32,919 nt of DNA, from assembly GCA_021163645.1 (NCBI GenBank), contig JAGGTN010000040.1:1-32919 (forward strand). The letters run 5' to 3'. The first letter of the stretch is position 1. Each line of letters begins with the position of its first letter. Positions 1 through 8,800 of this stretch are shown here, one piece after another. Origin of the DNA: Microcaldota archaeon (GTDB lineage Archaea; Micrarchaeota; Micrarchaeia; Anstonellales; JAGGTN01). Below the pieces are notes generated by a model that searched no databases, was not told the origin of the DNA, and saw nothing but the letters and a program-made list of their open reading frames with translations. Both the position numbers and the translations under genes were made by a program.

Positions 1-107
1 TTGATTCTTATAATTATTCTTCGAGGAGTAAATCAAATATATGTTTATGGATTGACGAAATATAAACCATATTATATAAATTCTTGTTTATATTTATTGA
101 AAAAGTT

Positions 108-117
108 TATATATGTT
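108..117 (+). promoter_or_regulatory. TATA-box-like element for the S-layer gene (TTTATATATG region)
   Basis: AT-rich TATA-like run about 25-30 nt upstream of the point where a structured leader begins (~141); ATG at 267. Confidence 0.5.
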
Positions 118-140
118 ACTATTGTATCTATCAAAGAAGA

Positions 141-246
141 AGGCTATGTTAATCCATAGCTTTCTCTGAAAACTGCATAAGCAGTTCGTTGAGTGGGCTT
201 AAAACCAGCCACCGTTAATATTCGTATGATAGCCCACACAGGTGGC
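141..246 (+). ncRNA. Structured 5' leader of the S-layer mRNA: two hairpins plus an interleaved helix pair (pseudoknot candidate)
   Basis: Hairpin 143-148/155-160 (GCTATG/CATAGC), hairpin 171-176/181-186 (AACTGC/GCAGTT), helix 193-199/231-237 (GTGGGCT/AGCCCAC) interleaved with 208-213/241-246 (GCCACC/GGTGGC). Confidence 0.55.
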
Positions 247-266
247 ATGAAAAATGAGGTGAGTAA

Positions 267-3230
267 ATGAAAGGATTGAATGTAAAGAAAATCGCCGCAT
301 TGGCTGCGGGCGCTTTATTTATTGGTAGTGCAGCAGTTGCAGCTGGCGTGATATTCGAAGACACACAGTTGGTTAGCGACCAAGGCATACCTCAGGCAAC
401 AGTTATCGTCGGTAGTAATGCGATGGTATCTGATGGTATTGCTGCAGGTAGGATCGCTGCTAAGTTGGCTTCCGAATCATACAAGGAAATGACATACACA
501 GCAACAACAGCAGGAGCTGGCACATGCACACCAGTAACAACAGGCAATGAGACAGCTGGCACATGCCCAATAACTGATGAATCAGTTACCTTGAAGATTA
601 CTAGCCCAGGGATTAGCGGAGTGACCACATTTAAGACATTGATACATGACTATATTGATAAAGACCTTGAAAACAGGTATAATGATGGGTCAAGCGATAA
701 ATATAATTGCAATACAGATGACTCTGATGATGCATCTCCATTCACAGAAGGGTCTGGGACCTGTTCTCCTGACGAAAGGAAGATGCACAGAATAGATGGA
801 AATGACTTTACACCCTTTGCACAGAAGACAATCACAGATAACCAAGGAGGAGGTACATACAAAGAAGAACAATACGCTTGGATAAAGGGGGATACAGAAT
901 ATGATGGCACCAGTGCTGTTGTTGGAAAAATAGATGGATTTGGATATTCAGTTAAATTCTCAGATCCATATACAGGTATTCCATTGTGTTCTGATGACCA
1001 AGACGGAGATAACAATTGGGCTGATTGTTATTCTGGTGGAGATGTTGCAAATGACGATTACAGAACAGATAATCACAGAGTAGAGATAAGCTTCTTAGGA
1101 TCTGACAATTGGGTTATTACAGAATTGTCACCACCCTCAGGAACTTTGGATTCTGAAGATAAACTCAAAGAAGGAGGCACTGTTAAGTTGGCAAAAGAAT
1201 CTAATTGGGGCGTCCTTGATATTGGTGATTCATTAACAAGCGGAAATTATAAAATTACCTTAGACGATATTTCAACAGCAGTCGGATCAGGTAATGATCA
1301 TCCAGCCATTATATCAATATATGATACAACCACAGGTGAAAAATTGAAACAAAACCAGATAAACCCAACTGAAACGAAAAAGATTACATTACCAACAGGA
1401 GATACATTATCAATCCATGTCTATGAGACAGCACCAGGTTATACATTGACAAGTAAATGGGCAGAAATGGCTGTATATGAAAATGAGATTACAATTAACG
1501 GAGACGGTGGAAAAATAACAGGCACATCTGATGATACCAGTAATAAAAAATACAAAGCATATATCTATTGGAAGAATAAAGATGCAGATGCAACAGCCAA
1601 TGATATAGATACAATAAGAGCAATAACAATATGGAATGATGACACTGATGTTACTTTGAATGAAGGAGATACTTATCCAATGATGGCTGGTGGGAATCTA
1701 GATGCTTTCCAATTGACTTATGAAGGATTAGAATCTGCCGATATGGATTCACTTAAGTTTGACATGAAAGATTACAGTAAAGGAATGGACAGTTTAACCA
1801 TCTGTGGAAGTTCTTCAGTAACAGGAGGATATGATGAAATGACTGGTGCATCAACTTACGGGTTAAGTATGGACCTTTCATCAGCTGATAAGATATCTTA
1901 TGTAAAAGTAACAACAGAAAAGAATAACGGCTTCAGGATCGGAGGATATTCTGGTGATTCTTTGTACTACATCTTAGACGGCTATGGTGAAAACAGAGCA
2001 GGAGCAATATCAAGTACAGGTACAACTGCTGGTGGTGATAGATATGTTTGTATCACTAATGCTGGAACTGCCCCTAGTGATGACTATTACAATGGATGGA
2101 GACTATGGTGGGATCATGATGATGATGGTGACATAGAGTCCACCGAGTATTATTCTGTTTCAGATACAGAAGGAACTCCTTCAACAGATTGTGCTGGTGG
2201 AGAAACAGAGTTAATATTAAGTAGTACTGTATCTGGTGTTGCAGGCACAGGTTCATTTGTCCTAGGTCCAAAAGCAGGTGACTTATTCATATACAAGGAT
2301 ACAAATGATTGTTGGATGCCAGTAGATGACGGAACTTCTACAAGCGATATTGAATATAAGGGTGCAGGTAATTATGTATCTGGTGCTTCTGGATATGGAT
2401 ATATGAAGTTTGCAATAGATGCTGCTGATTATTCAGCAACATTGGCCACATTTGATATCTATGAAGATGCAGGCAAATGGACTGATGGAACCACGACAAC
2501 AGATCATGCACAAGATTCAATCGAATTCGTAGGTGAATTATCTTCTGGTGATTGGAGATTCGCAAGTGCTACAGGCGTAGATGATGACAAAGCAAAATAT
2601 GGATGGACTGATGGATCAACTACATCAACTGAAGAAGAGGACTTTATCACAGAGAGAGGCTCTGTGTTTGAGGATTTGGGTGATGAGAGATATTATTTCT
2701 CTATAGCACCTAAAGTACTTGAAGCACAATATACATACACGAATGCAGGAGAAGAAGCAGAGCCAAACACAAAAGAATTGATAATGCATGAAGGAGATAC
2801 AGAAACAATCGGCGATACCACAATAGAAGTAGAGTCAATCGATGAGGAAGTTGGTGCATGCACAACAACAGGAACAGGTGCAGCATCTTGCATGTATGAT
2901 GAAGGCAGTGTAACTGGAGCTATACAAGCACCAGACGGAACAACAATGAGTTCATTAACAGCTATGACACCTGGTTCAGTCAATCCAAGCACTCTTATCA
3001 AATTGGATAAGGATGCTATGAATGATGCTGTATTCATATCAGTCGGTGGACCGGCTGTTAATGAAGTAACAGCAAGGGAATTGACTGGTGCTAATGCAAT
3101 CGATTTCAATACAGAGAATGTCGTCACTAAACAGATATCCCAGGGTAAGATCATCGTTGCTGGTCTTACAGCACAGGATACATTGACAGCAGCTGACCAG
3201 TTCATAGCACAACTACAAAGGACTGAATAA
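267..3230 (+). CDS. S-layer protein (Methanococcus-type family, secreted)
   Basis: 987 aa; signal-peptide-like N-terminus; VIVGSNAMVSDGIAAGRIAAKLAS near the N-terminus and KQISQGKIIVAGLTAQDTLTAADQFIAQL at the C-terminus as in archaeal S-layer proteins; SD-like GAGGTGA upstream. Confidence 0.85.
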   Translation: MKGLNVKKIAALAAGALFIGSAAVAAGVIFEDTQLVSDQGIPQATVIVGSNAMVSDGIAAGRIAAKLASESYKEMTYTATTAGAGTCTPVTTGNETAGTCPITDESVTLKITSPGISGVTTFKTLIHDYIDKDLENRYNDGSSDKYNCNTDDSDDASPFTEGSGTCSPDERKMHRIDGNDFTPFAQKTITDNQGGGTYKEEQYAWIKGDTEYDGTSAVVGKIDGFGYSVKFSDPYTGIPLCSDDQDGDNNWADCYSGGDVANDDYRTDNHRVEISFLGSDNWVITELSPPSGTLDSEDKLKEGGTVKLAKESNWGVLDIGDSLTSGNYKITLDDISTAVGSGNDHPAIISIYDTTTGEKLKQNQINPTETKKITLPTGDTLSIHVYETAPGYTLTSKWAEMAVYENEITINGDGGKITGTSDDTSNKKYKAYIYWKNKDADATANDIDTIRAITIWNDDTDVTLNEGDTYPMMAGGNLDAFQLTYEGLESADMDSLKFDMKDYSKGMDSLTICGSSSVTGGYDEMTGASTYGLSMDLSSADKISYVKVTTEKNNGFRIGGYSGDSLYYILDGYGENRAGAISSTGTTAGGDRYVCITNAGTAPSDDYYNGWRLWWDHDDDGDIESTEYYSVSDTEGTPSTDCAGGETELILSSTVSGVAGTGSFVLGPKAGDLFIYKDTNDCWMPVDDGTSTSDIEYKGAGNYVSGASGYGYMKFAIDAADYSATLATFDIYEDAGKWTDGTTTTDHAQDSIEFVGELSSGDWRFASATGVDDDKAKYGWTDGSTTSTEEEDFITERGSVFEDLGDERYYFSIAPKVLEAQYTYTNAGEEAEPNTKELIMHEGDTETIGDTTIEVESIDEEVGACTTTGTGAASCMYDEGSVTGAIQAPDGTTMSSLTAMTPGSVNPSTLIKLDKDAMNDAVFISVGGPAVNEVTARELTGANAIDFNTENVVTKQISQGKIIVAGLTAQDTLTAADQFIAQLQRTE

Positions 3231-3234
3231 GCAC

Positions 3235-3275
3235 TTTCTTTACTAGCAGGCCCGCAAAAACCTGCACTAAGAAAG
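3235..3275 (+). repeat. 3' hairpin element copy 1, containing AAAACCTGCACTAA
   Basis: CTTTCTT...AAGAAAG outer stem and GCAGG/CCTGC inner stem; 14-mer at 3257-3270. Confidence 0.5.
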
Positions 3276-3283
3276 AAGCTGTG

Positions 3284-3310
3284 AGAAAGGATAAATCCTT
3301 TCTTTTTTCT
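3284..3310 (+). terminator. Intrinsic-terminator-like hairpin plus T-run after the S-layer gene
   Basis: AGAAAGGAT AA ATCCTTTCT perfect 9-bp inverted repeat followed by TTTTT-rich sequence. Confidence 0.55.
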
Positions 3311-3412
3311 TATTTTTCTTTTTGTTTTTGTCCTGATTCTGATGATTGATTTTATTGTCTTGGAAAGGGTTAAATTTAAAAACTTCTTATTGTAGAAATA
3401 TATGGTGGTTAT

Positions 3413-3625
3413 ATGACTTATGTTAATACAGAGGAAAAAACATTAACAAAAATGGTTTCTATTTTAGAGAGAATCGAAGAACGAATTTCTGCAATAGAGT
3501 ATGCATTACTAGATCTGGAAGAACTCCCAGAAAAGGAGCTCAAAGAATTGGAAAAAATAGAAACAGAAATGAAAAAAGGTAAATATTATTCAGTGAAGGA
3601 TTTAAAGAGGGTATGGAATGTTTGA
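3413..3625 (+). CDS. Small antitoxin-like protein (partner of the RelE-like remnant)
   Basis: 70 aa, charged helical protein whose stop overlaps the start of the downstream RelE-like reading frame (ATGTTTGA). Confidence 0.5.
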   Translation: MTYVNTEEKTLTKMVSILERIEERISAIEYALLDLEELPEKELKELEKIETEMKKGKYYSVKDLKRVWNV

Positions 3626-3861
3626 CGTCCACATTTCAGAAAAAATATATTCACAAAATCTTCCAAATTCTGTGAAAAAAAAGCTCTTTGGAATAATAGA
3701 TACAATCAAGAAAGATCCCATACCTGCAAGAAGATACAATATTATGAAAATAAAGAATCACGAAGGAATGTATAGGTGTTGATTTTTATAATAAGATTAT
3801 TCGCCTATTAGATCTCACTAGAAGGAAAGAATCAACTTATAAGAAGATACATACAAAATAA
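3618..3861 (+). pseudogene. RelE/ParE-family toxin, frameshifted and internally deleted
   Basis: Frame 1: MFDVHISEKIYSQNLPNSVKKKLFGIIDTIKKDPIPARRYNIMKIKNHEGMYRC*; other frame continues VDFYNKIIRLLDLTRRKESTYKKIHTK*; the segment between the YR motif and the next strand is missing. Confidence 0.65.
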
Positions 3862-4007
3862 CAAAAAAGTAGTCATAATTTATTTAACGGAAACACAGTC
3901 CACACTTATTTATAAACCTTATATATAAACATTACTTATTCTATCCAGAATTAAAAGAGAGATTAATAGAAAATTAAATAACAAATTGATAGAGTGAAAG
4001 TGATCAA

Positions 4008-5876
4008 ATGGATAAGCATATCCAATCAACCATACATTCACAACTAGAATATTTTCCGTTCCCACGCATTCGCGAAGGGCAGAGACAGATGTATCAAGAT
4101 GTTCAGGACACATTGATGAACAAGGGTGCATTACTCGCCTATGCTCCAACAGGGATAGGTAAAACCGCTGCAGCATTATCAGCAGCATTATCAGTAGGGC
4201 TTGATGATGGCAAGACCATAATGTTCCTGACATCAAGACATTCACAGCACAGGATAGCCATTGAAACATTACAGAAGATAAAGAATAAAGGAGCAGACAT
4301 AATAGTGACAGATATCATCAATAAGATGGGTATGTGTATACGTGATGATATTAACGGTCTTACACGAATGGAATTCAATATACTGTGTGCAAGAGAACGA
4401 AAAAGAAAGACATGCCCGTATTATAAGGTCAATCCATTAGCTGTATCAACGATCCATTCAGGGATATACCATGTTGAGCAATTGAAGAATATCTGTTTAT
4501 CATTAGGCTCATGCCCGCATGCAACCGCACTCAAAAGCATATCACATTCTAACGTTGTCGTAGCAGATTATAATTACATGCTAGATACTGGCATACGTAA
4601 CATCGTATTATCAAAACTCCAGAAAGATTTATCAGATATCATCCTCATCATTGATGAAGCACATAATCTACCTAGAAGAGTAAGGTCATTATACACATCA
4701 ACCCTCAATCGTCCATTACTCTACGGATGTCTCAAAGAATCACGAGAATATGTCAAACAACCAAGATTGGATACACTGATTAAGATCATTTTCAAATCAC
4801 TGCCATCGGAAGATGATACAACAGAACGATATGTCGATAAAGATGATTTCATATACGGCCTAGAAACAATAATTCAAAACAACATGATGACCCCAGTGAT
4901 GTATGATGAGCTCCTATCCATATTAGATGATGCTGTTGAGGTTGTTCTGGCAGAGGTTGAAGATGAATTCTATTCATCATCATTAGCCGGTCTGTTAGAT
5001 TTCTTATTGAGATGGAAACAGGAACATAATCATGTGGTAAGGATATCAAACAGGAACGGTATACATATCATCCCATTGGACCCTGCTGATTACACGAGTG
5101 GATTATTCTCTGGTGTAAGCGGAAGTATACTGATGAGTGGGACATTATACCCGCAACAGATGTATTCTGACCTATTAGGTATCAGAAACCCAGTGTTTGG
5201 TACATATGCTTCACCATTCCCAAGGGATAACCGATTGATACTTTCGGTTGATGATGTATCAACACTATACACAAGACGTAATGAAAAGGAATATAAAAAG
5301 ATAGGCAATAGGATAACAGGATTGCTCAGAGATATACCAGATAATGTCATAGTTTTCTTCCCATCATATAAATTAATGAAAGATATCAGCAAACATATAA
5401 AACCAACCAATAGACAGGTCATAATGGAAAAACAAAAATGGACAAAGGAGGATAAAACATCTATAGTTGAAACATTGAGTGAGCGTAACGATATCGTATT
5501 GTTAGCAGTTCATTTAGGTTCGTTCTCAGAAGGTGTTGATTATAAAGGCAATACGATAAAAGGGATAATCATTGTCGGCTTACCGTTGGACCCGCCAAGC
5601 CTTGAAAAGAATTCACTGGTCAAATATTTCAACAAGAAATTCGTAGGTAAAGGGTATGATTATGCATATCACATGCCTGCATTTAACAAAGTCCTTCAAG
5701 CATCAGGGCGTGGGATAAGGAATTCTGAAGATAGATGCATCACTATATTGATGGATGAAAGGTTCAACTGGCCAAAATATAAACGATATTTTCCAAGCGA
5801 TTATAATTTCATCAGGGCAAAACACCCAGAGAGATATGCACGATTATTTTTTAAATTCTCTGATATTCAACTATGA
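4008..5876 (+). CDS. XPD/DinG (Rad3)-like superfamily 2 DNA helicase
   Basis: 622 aa; Walker A YAPTGIGKTAAALSAAL, DEAH box IIDEAHNLPRR, QASGRGIRNSEDRC motif VI, Cys residues compatible with a Fe-S domain. Confidence 0.85.
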   Translation: MDKHIQSTIHSQLEYFPFPRIREGQRQMYQDVQDTLMNKGALLAYAPTGIGKTAAALSAALSVGLDDGKTIMFLTSRHSQHRIAIETLQKIKNKGADIIVTDIINKMGMCIRDDINGLTRMEFNILCARERKRKTCPYYKVNPLAVSTIHSGIYHVEQLKNICLSLGSCPHATALKSISHSNVVVADYNYMLDTGIRNIVLSKLQKDLSDIILIIDEAHNLPRRVRSLYTSTLNRPLLYGCLKESREYVKQPRLDTLIKIIFKSLPSEDDTTERYVDKDDFIYGLETIIQNNMMTPVMYDELLSILDDAVEVVLAEVEDEFYSSSLAGLLDFLLRWKQEHNHVVRISNRNGIHIIPLDPADYTSGLFSGVSGSILMSGTLYPQQMYSDLLGIRNPVFGTYASPFPRDNRLILSVDDVSTLYTRRNEKEYKKIGNRITGLLRDIPDNVIVFFPSYKLMKDISKHIKPTNRQVIMEKQKWTKEDKTSIVETLSERNDIVLLAVHLGSFSEGVDYKGNTIKGIIIVGLPLDPPSLEKNSLVKYFNKKFVGKGYDYAYHMPAFNKVLQASGRGIRNSEDRCITILMDERFNWPKYKRYFPSDYNFIRAKHPERYARLFFKFSDIQL

Positions 5877-5912
5877 TTTAACTTATTAAAAGAGAAACCA
5901 AAAGATTTATTA

Positions 5913-5952
5913 ATTTCACCAATCTTATATATATGTATAAGTTAGGTGAAAT
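5913..5952. promoter_or_regulatory. Long imperfect dyad covering the TATA-like region and SD of the AbiEii-like gene
   Basis: ATTTCACCAATCTTATA (5913-5929) and TATAAGTTAGGTGAAAT (5936-5952) are inverted repeats matching at 15 of 17 positions, 6-nt spacer. Confidence 0.6.
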
Positions 5953-5953
5953 C

Positions 5954-6607
5954 ATGAAACTGAGGATTATTGACAAGCTTAAAAAAAGAAGACATAAAGA
6001 TATTGCTTTGGTTCAAGATACTCTTATGGATATAATCTATGATGTATTCCCAAAAGCAATATTACATGGAGGCACAGCTATCTGGAGATGTTATGGAGGG
6101 AATAGGTTTTCTGAAGATATTGATATCTACCTGGATAAAAGTGATTTAAAAAAGGTAAAACTCTTTAAACAAAAGGCAAAACAAAGAAAATTAGATATTA
6201 AAAAGTTCAAAACGACGGCCGATACAGTTTTTTCAAAATTCTCTTTCAAAGGGATAGAGGTAAGATTCGAAGCTTCTTTCTTAAAGGTAAGAAGTAAAGA
6301 TATCGTGATCAAACCATATGAGACGAGCGATGGAAACTATATCAATGTATTTACTCTAAGCCCAGAAAGCTTGATAAAAGAAAAAGTGAATACATATCTT
6401 TCTAGATTACTAGTTAGGGACTTATACGACATATATATTCTTCTGAAACATGTTGAGAATAAAAATAAGGTTGGGTCTTATCTGAAGAGATTGTTATCAA
6501 AATACAAAAAACCAAAAGACGAAAAGATATTAAAAGCATTGGTATTTGTTGGTGCAGTACCAACACCTCAGCAGATATTAAAGGAGGTGAATAGATGGGT
6601 AAGATAA
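5954..6607 (+). CDS. AbiEii/AbiGii-type nucleotidyltransferase (toxin-like)
   Basis: HGGTAIWRCYGGNRFSEDIDIYL nucleotidyltransferase motif; ATG at 5954 preceded by GGTGA. ORF track starts upstream at 5933. Confidence 0.75.
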   Translation: MKLRIIDKLKKRRHKDIALVQDTLMDIIYDVFPKAILHGGTAIWRCYGGNRFSEDIDIYLDKSDLKKVKLFKQKAKQRKLDIKKFKTTADTVFSKFSFKGIEVRFEASFLKVRSKDIVIKPYETSDGNYINVFTLSPESLIKEKVNTYLSRLLVRDLYDIYILLKHVENKNKVGSYLKRLLSKYKKPKDEKILKALVFVGAVPTPQQILKEVNRWVR

Positions 6608-7197
6608 AATATCTAAATGAAGTAAAAACCTTCATCCTCAAAGGTAAAGCTTTCAATGTAAAAGATATAAAAAGATTCCTGATATCAAAACAAGCAAATC
6701 CAGATTATGCTTACTCTATAATACATAACATGATGAAAAAAGGGCATATCCACAGGATTACAAAAGGATATTATAGCAGATTTGATGACCCTATGATAAT
6801 AACTTATTGCATAAAACCATCATACATCGGATTAGAAAATGCACTCTCAATACATGGTTTATGGGAACAGGAATCTAACGTAGTCCTAATAACACCTAGG
6901 AGAATAAGATTTGGGATAAGAAAAATATTCAATACAAATGTCATTATCCACCATATTAATAAGAAATATTTTTTCGGTTATGATTACATAGATTATTACG
7001 ATTTAAAAATACCAGTAAGTGATACAGAAAAAACATTTATAGATTGGATTTATTATCACAACAAAATGAACATAAAATTACTAAATGATTTCATAGATAA
7101 GATAGATAGAAAAAAACTAAATAAATATTTAAAAAACTATGATAAAAAATTTGCGGAAAAGGTTCAATCCGTACTAAAACATAAAAACAATAGGTGA
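6595..7197 (+). CDS. AbiEi-like antitoxin/transcriptional regulator
   Basis: 200 aa, N-terminal wHTH-like region then PSYIGLENALSIHGL and SDTEKTFIDWIYY motifs typical of AbiEi-like proteins; overlaps the preceding gene by 13 nt. Confidence 0.65.
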   Translation: MGKIKYLNEVKTFILKGKAFNVKDIKRFLISKQANPDYAYSIIHNMMKKGHIHRITKGYYSRFDDPMIITYCIKPSYIGLENALSIHGLWEQESNVVLITPRRIRFGIRKIFNTNVIIHHINKKYFFGYDYIDYYDLKIPVSDTEKTFIDWIYYHNKMNIKLLNDFIDKIDRKKLNKYLKNYDKKFAEKVQSVLKHKNNR

Positions 7198-7201
7198 GAT
7201 T

Positions 7202-7957
7202 ATGACATTCAATCATGTATCCTATCAGCCATTTGACATACATGCACATCTAGTGGATATGGACATATACGATAAACTCATTGAAGGCAAGGAACAGTTG
7301 AACCATAATATATTAACAGCTGGATATTCCCATACATCCAATATCAAAACAGTTAAGATGAAAAATGTTAAAAATGTTTTCTTGGCTCTCGGGATAGCGG
7401 CACAGGAAGCGATAAAGAATAAACATATACTTGATCAGATTGACCAGTGGATCGAATTCATAGAATCAAACAAGCATATAATAAATGCTATCGGCGAAAT
7501 CGGGCTTGACTATCATTGGACAAATGCATACGAAGATATTGAAAGAGAGAAAACGATTTTTAGGTATCTGTTATCGTTGGCAGAACGTATGAAACTACCT
7601 ATCATAGTGCATTCAAGGAAGGCAGAGGATGATGTGATAAATGAAATCCTAAACTATGATATCAAAGGAACAGTATTGCATTGTTTCTCAGGGAACGCCA
7701 GACAAGCATTAAAAGCAGTAGATAATAATATGCTTATATCAATACCGCCAATCAAATCAAGACAAAGGAAGAAAGTCATTAAAAAGGTTGGTATTCATAA
7801 TTTAGTGGTTGAGACCGATGCACCATACATAGGCAAACATACAACAGATATAAACAAGAGTATTGAAATCATTGCATCTGCATTAGAGATAGACAACAAT
7901 ACAGTTAAAAGCATAACATACAAAAACAGTATAAAGATATTAGGTATTCAATCATAA
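7202..7957 (+). CDS. TatD-family metal-dependent hydrolase (DNase)
   Basis: FDIHAHL, AIGEIGLDY, PIIVHSRKAEDD, LHCFSGN, VVETDAPYI motifs. Confidence 0.85.
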   Translation: MTFNHVSYQPFDIHAHLVDMDIYDKLIEGKEQLNHNILTAGYSHTSNIKTVKMKNVKNVFLALGIAAQEAIKNKHILDQIDQWIEFIESNKHIINAIGEIGLDYHWTNAYEDIEREKTIFRYLLSLAERMKLPIIVHSRKAEDDVINEILNYDIKGTVLHCFSGNARQALKAVDNNMLISIPPIKSRQRKKVIKKVGIHNLVVETDAPYIGKHTTDINKSIEIIASALEIDNNTVKSITYKNSIKILGIQS

Positions 7958-7973
7958 ACAAAAGGTGATAAAA

Positions 7974-8468
7974 GTGTTTAATTTTTTAAGAAAGAAAAAT
8001 CATATTGCTCTCTTTGTTGATGGTCCTAATGTTATAAGAAAAGACGTCAACATTAATCTTAACGAAGTGAAGAAAGAACTTGAAAAATATGGAGAGATAC
8101 GAATCGCTAAGATGTATCTGGACCAGTACGCATCCGATAAATTGATTGAAGCTATGGTTAATCAAGGTTATGATATAGTGATCACCACTGGCGATGTTGA
8201 TGTAACCATGGCTATCGAAGCGATCACATATGTATTTGATAAGAACATAGATATTATTGCCCTATTAACCAGGGATACAGATTACCGACCGGTTTTAGTT
8301 AAGGCAAGAGAGTTTGGCAAGAAAACAATAGTGATAGGCAACGAGCCAGGGTTCAGTATAGCATTAAGGAATTCAGCAGATATATCAATAGTATTAAAAC
8401 CTTCTGAGAATAAAGGATTTATCCATCATGCGTATAAGTCAAAGAATATAAAGAAAGGACGTAAATAA
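7974..8468 (+). CDS. NYN/LabA-like (DUF88, PIN-like) domain protein
   Basis: ALFVDGPNVIRKD, ITTGDVDVTMAIEAI, ALLTRDTDYRPVLVKAREFGKKTIVIG; GTG start at 7974 preceded by AAAGGTGAT. Confidence 0.75.
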   Translation: MFNFLRKKNHIALFVDGPNVIRKDVNINLNEVKKELEKYGEIRIAKMYLDQYASDKLIEAMVNQGYDIVITTGDVDVTMAIEAITYVFDKNIDIIALLTRDTDYRPVLVKAREFGKKTIVIGNEPGFSIALRNSADISIVLKPSENKGFIHHAYKSKNIKKGRK

Positions 8469-8489
8469 AAAGTTTAATACCTAGGTAAA

Positions 8490-8558
8490 CCAATAAAATG
8501 CAAATTTAAGCATACTATTGGCTGTATAAAGGATTCATACTTTATACACAATAAAAAA
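8490..8558 (+). repeat. Two-hairpin element copy A, upstream of LSm
   Basis: CCAATA-aa-ATGC(aaatttaa)GCAT-ac-TATTGG (8490-8521) then TGTATAAAG(gattcata)CTTTATACA; ends CACAATAAAAAA. Confidence 0.5.
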
Positions 8559-8569
8559 AGGTGATGAAT

Positions 8570-8800
8570 ATGGCAGAACAGCAGAAAAGACCTTTTGATG
8601 TGTTGAACATGTCTCTTAACAACACAGTAATTATTGGCTTAAAGGAGGGGATTGAATTCAGGGGTGTTATGGCAGCATATGACATCCACATGAACATTGT
8701 ACTTGAGAAGGCAGAACTGCTTGAAAATGGCGAAGTTAAGAAAGGATTCGGGACAATTCTATTAAGAGGAGATAGTGTAGTTTACGTATCACCATCATAA
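8570..8800 (+). CDS. Archaeal Sm-like (LSm) protein
   Basis: RPFDVLNMSLNNTVIIGLKEGIEFRGVMAAYDIHMNIVLEKAELLENGEVKKGFGTILLRGDSVVYVSPS; Sm1 and Sm2 motifs; ATG 8570 after GGTGATG. Confidence 0.9.
   Translation: MAEQQKRPFDVLNMSLNNTVIIGLKEGIEFRGVMAAYDIHMNIVLEKAELLENGEVKKGFGTILLRGDSVVYVSPS

Noticed and set aside
392-3205. Antisense ORFs inside the S-layer gene (392-628, 650-1015, 690-872, 2693-3205) and +1-frame ORFs (2074-2271, 2338-2565)
   Set aside because: Low-complexity translations in the shadow of a convincing 987-aa CDS; no SD or family match.
3774-3780. Programmed frameshift or recoded TGA in the RelE-like gene
   Set aside because: Conserved RelE segment is missing around the break, so deletion/decay is simpler.
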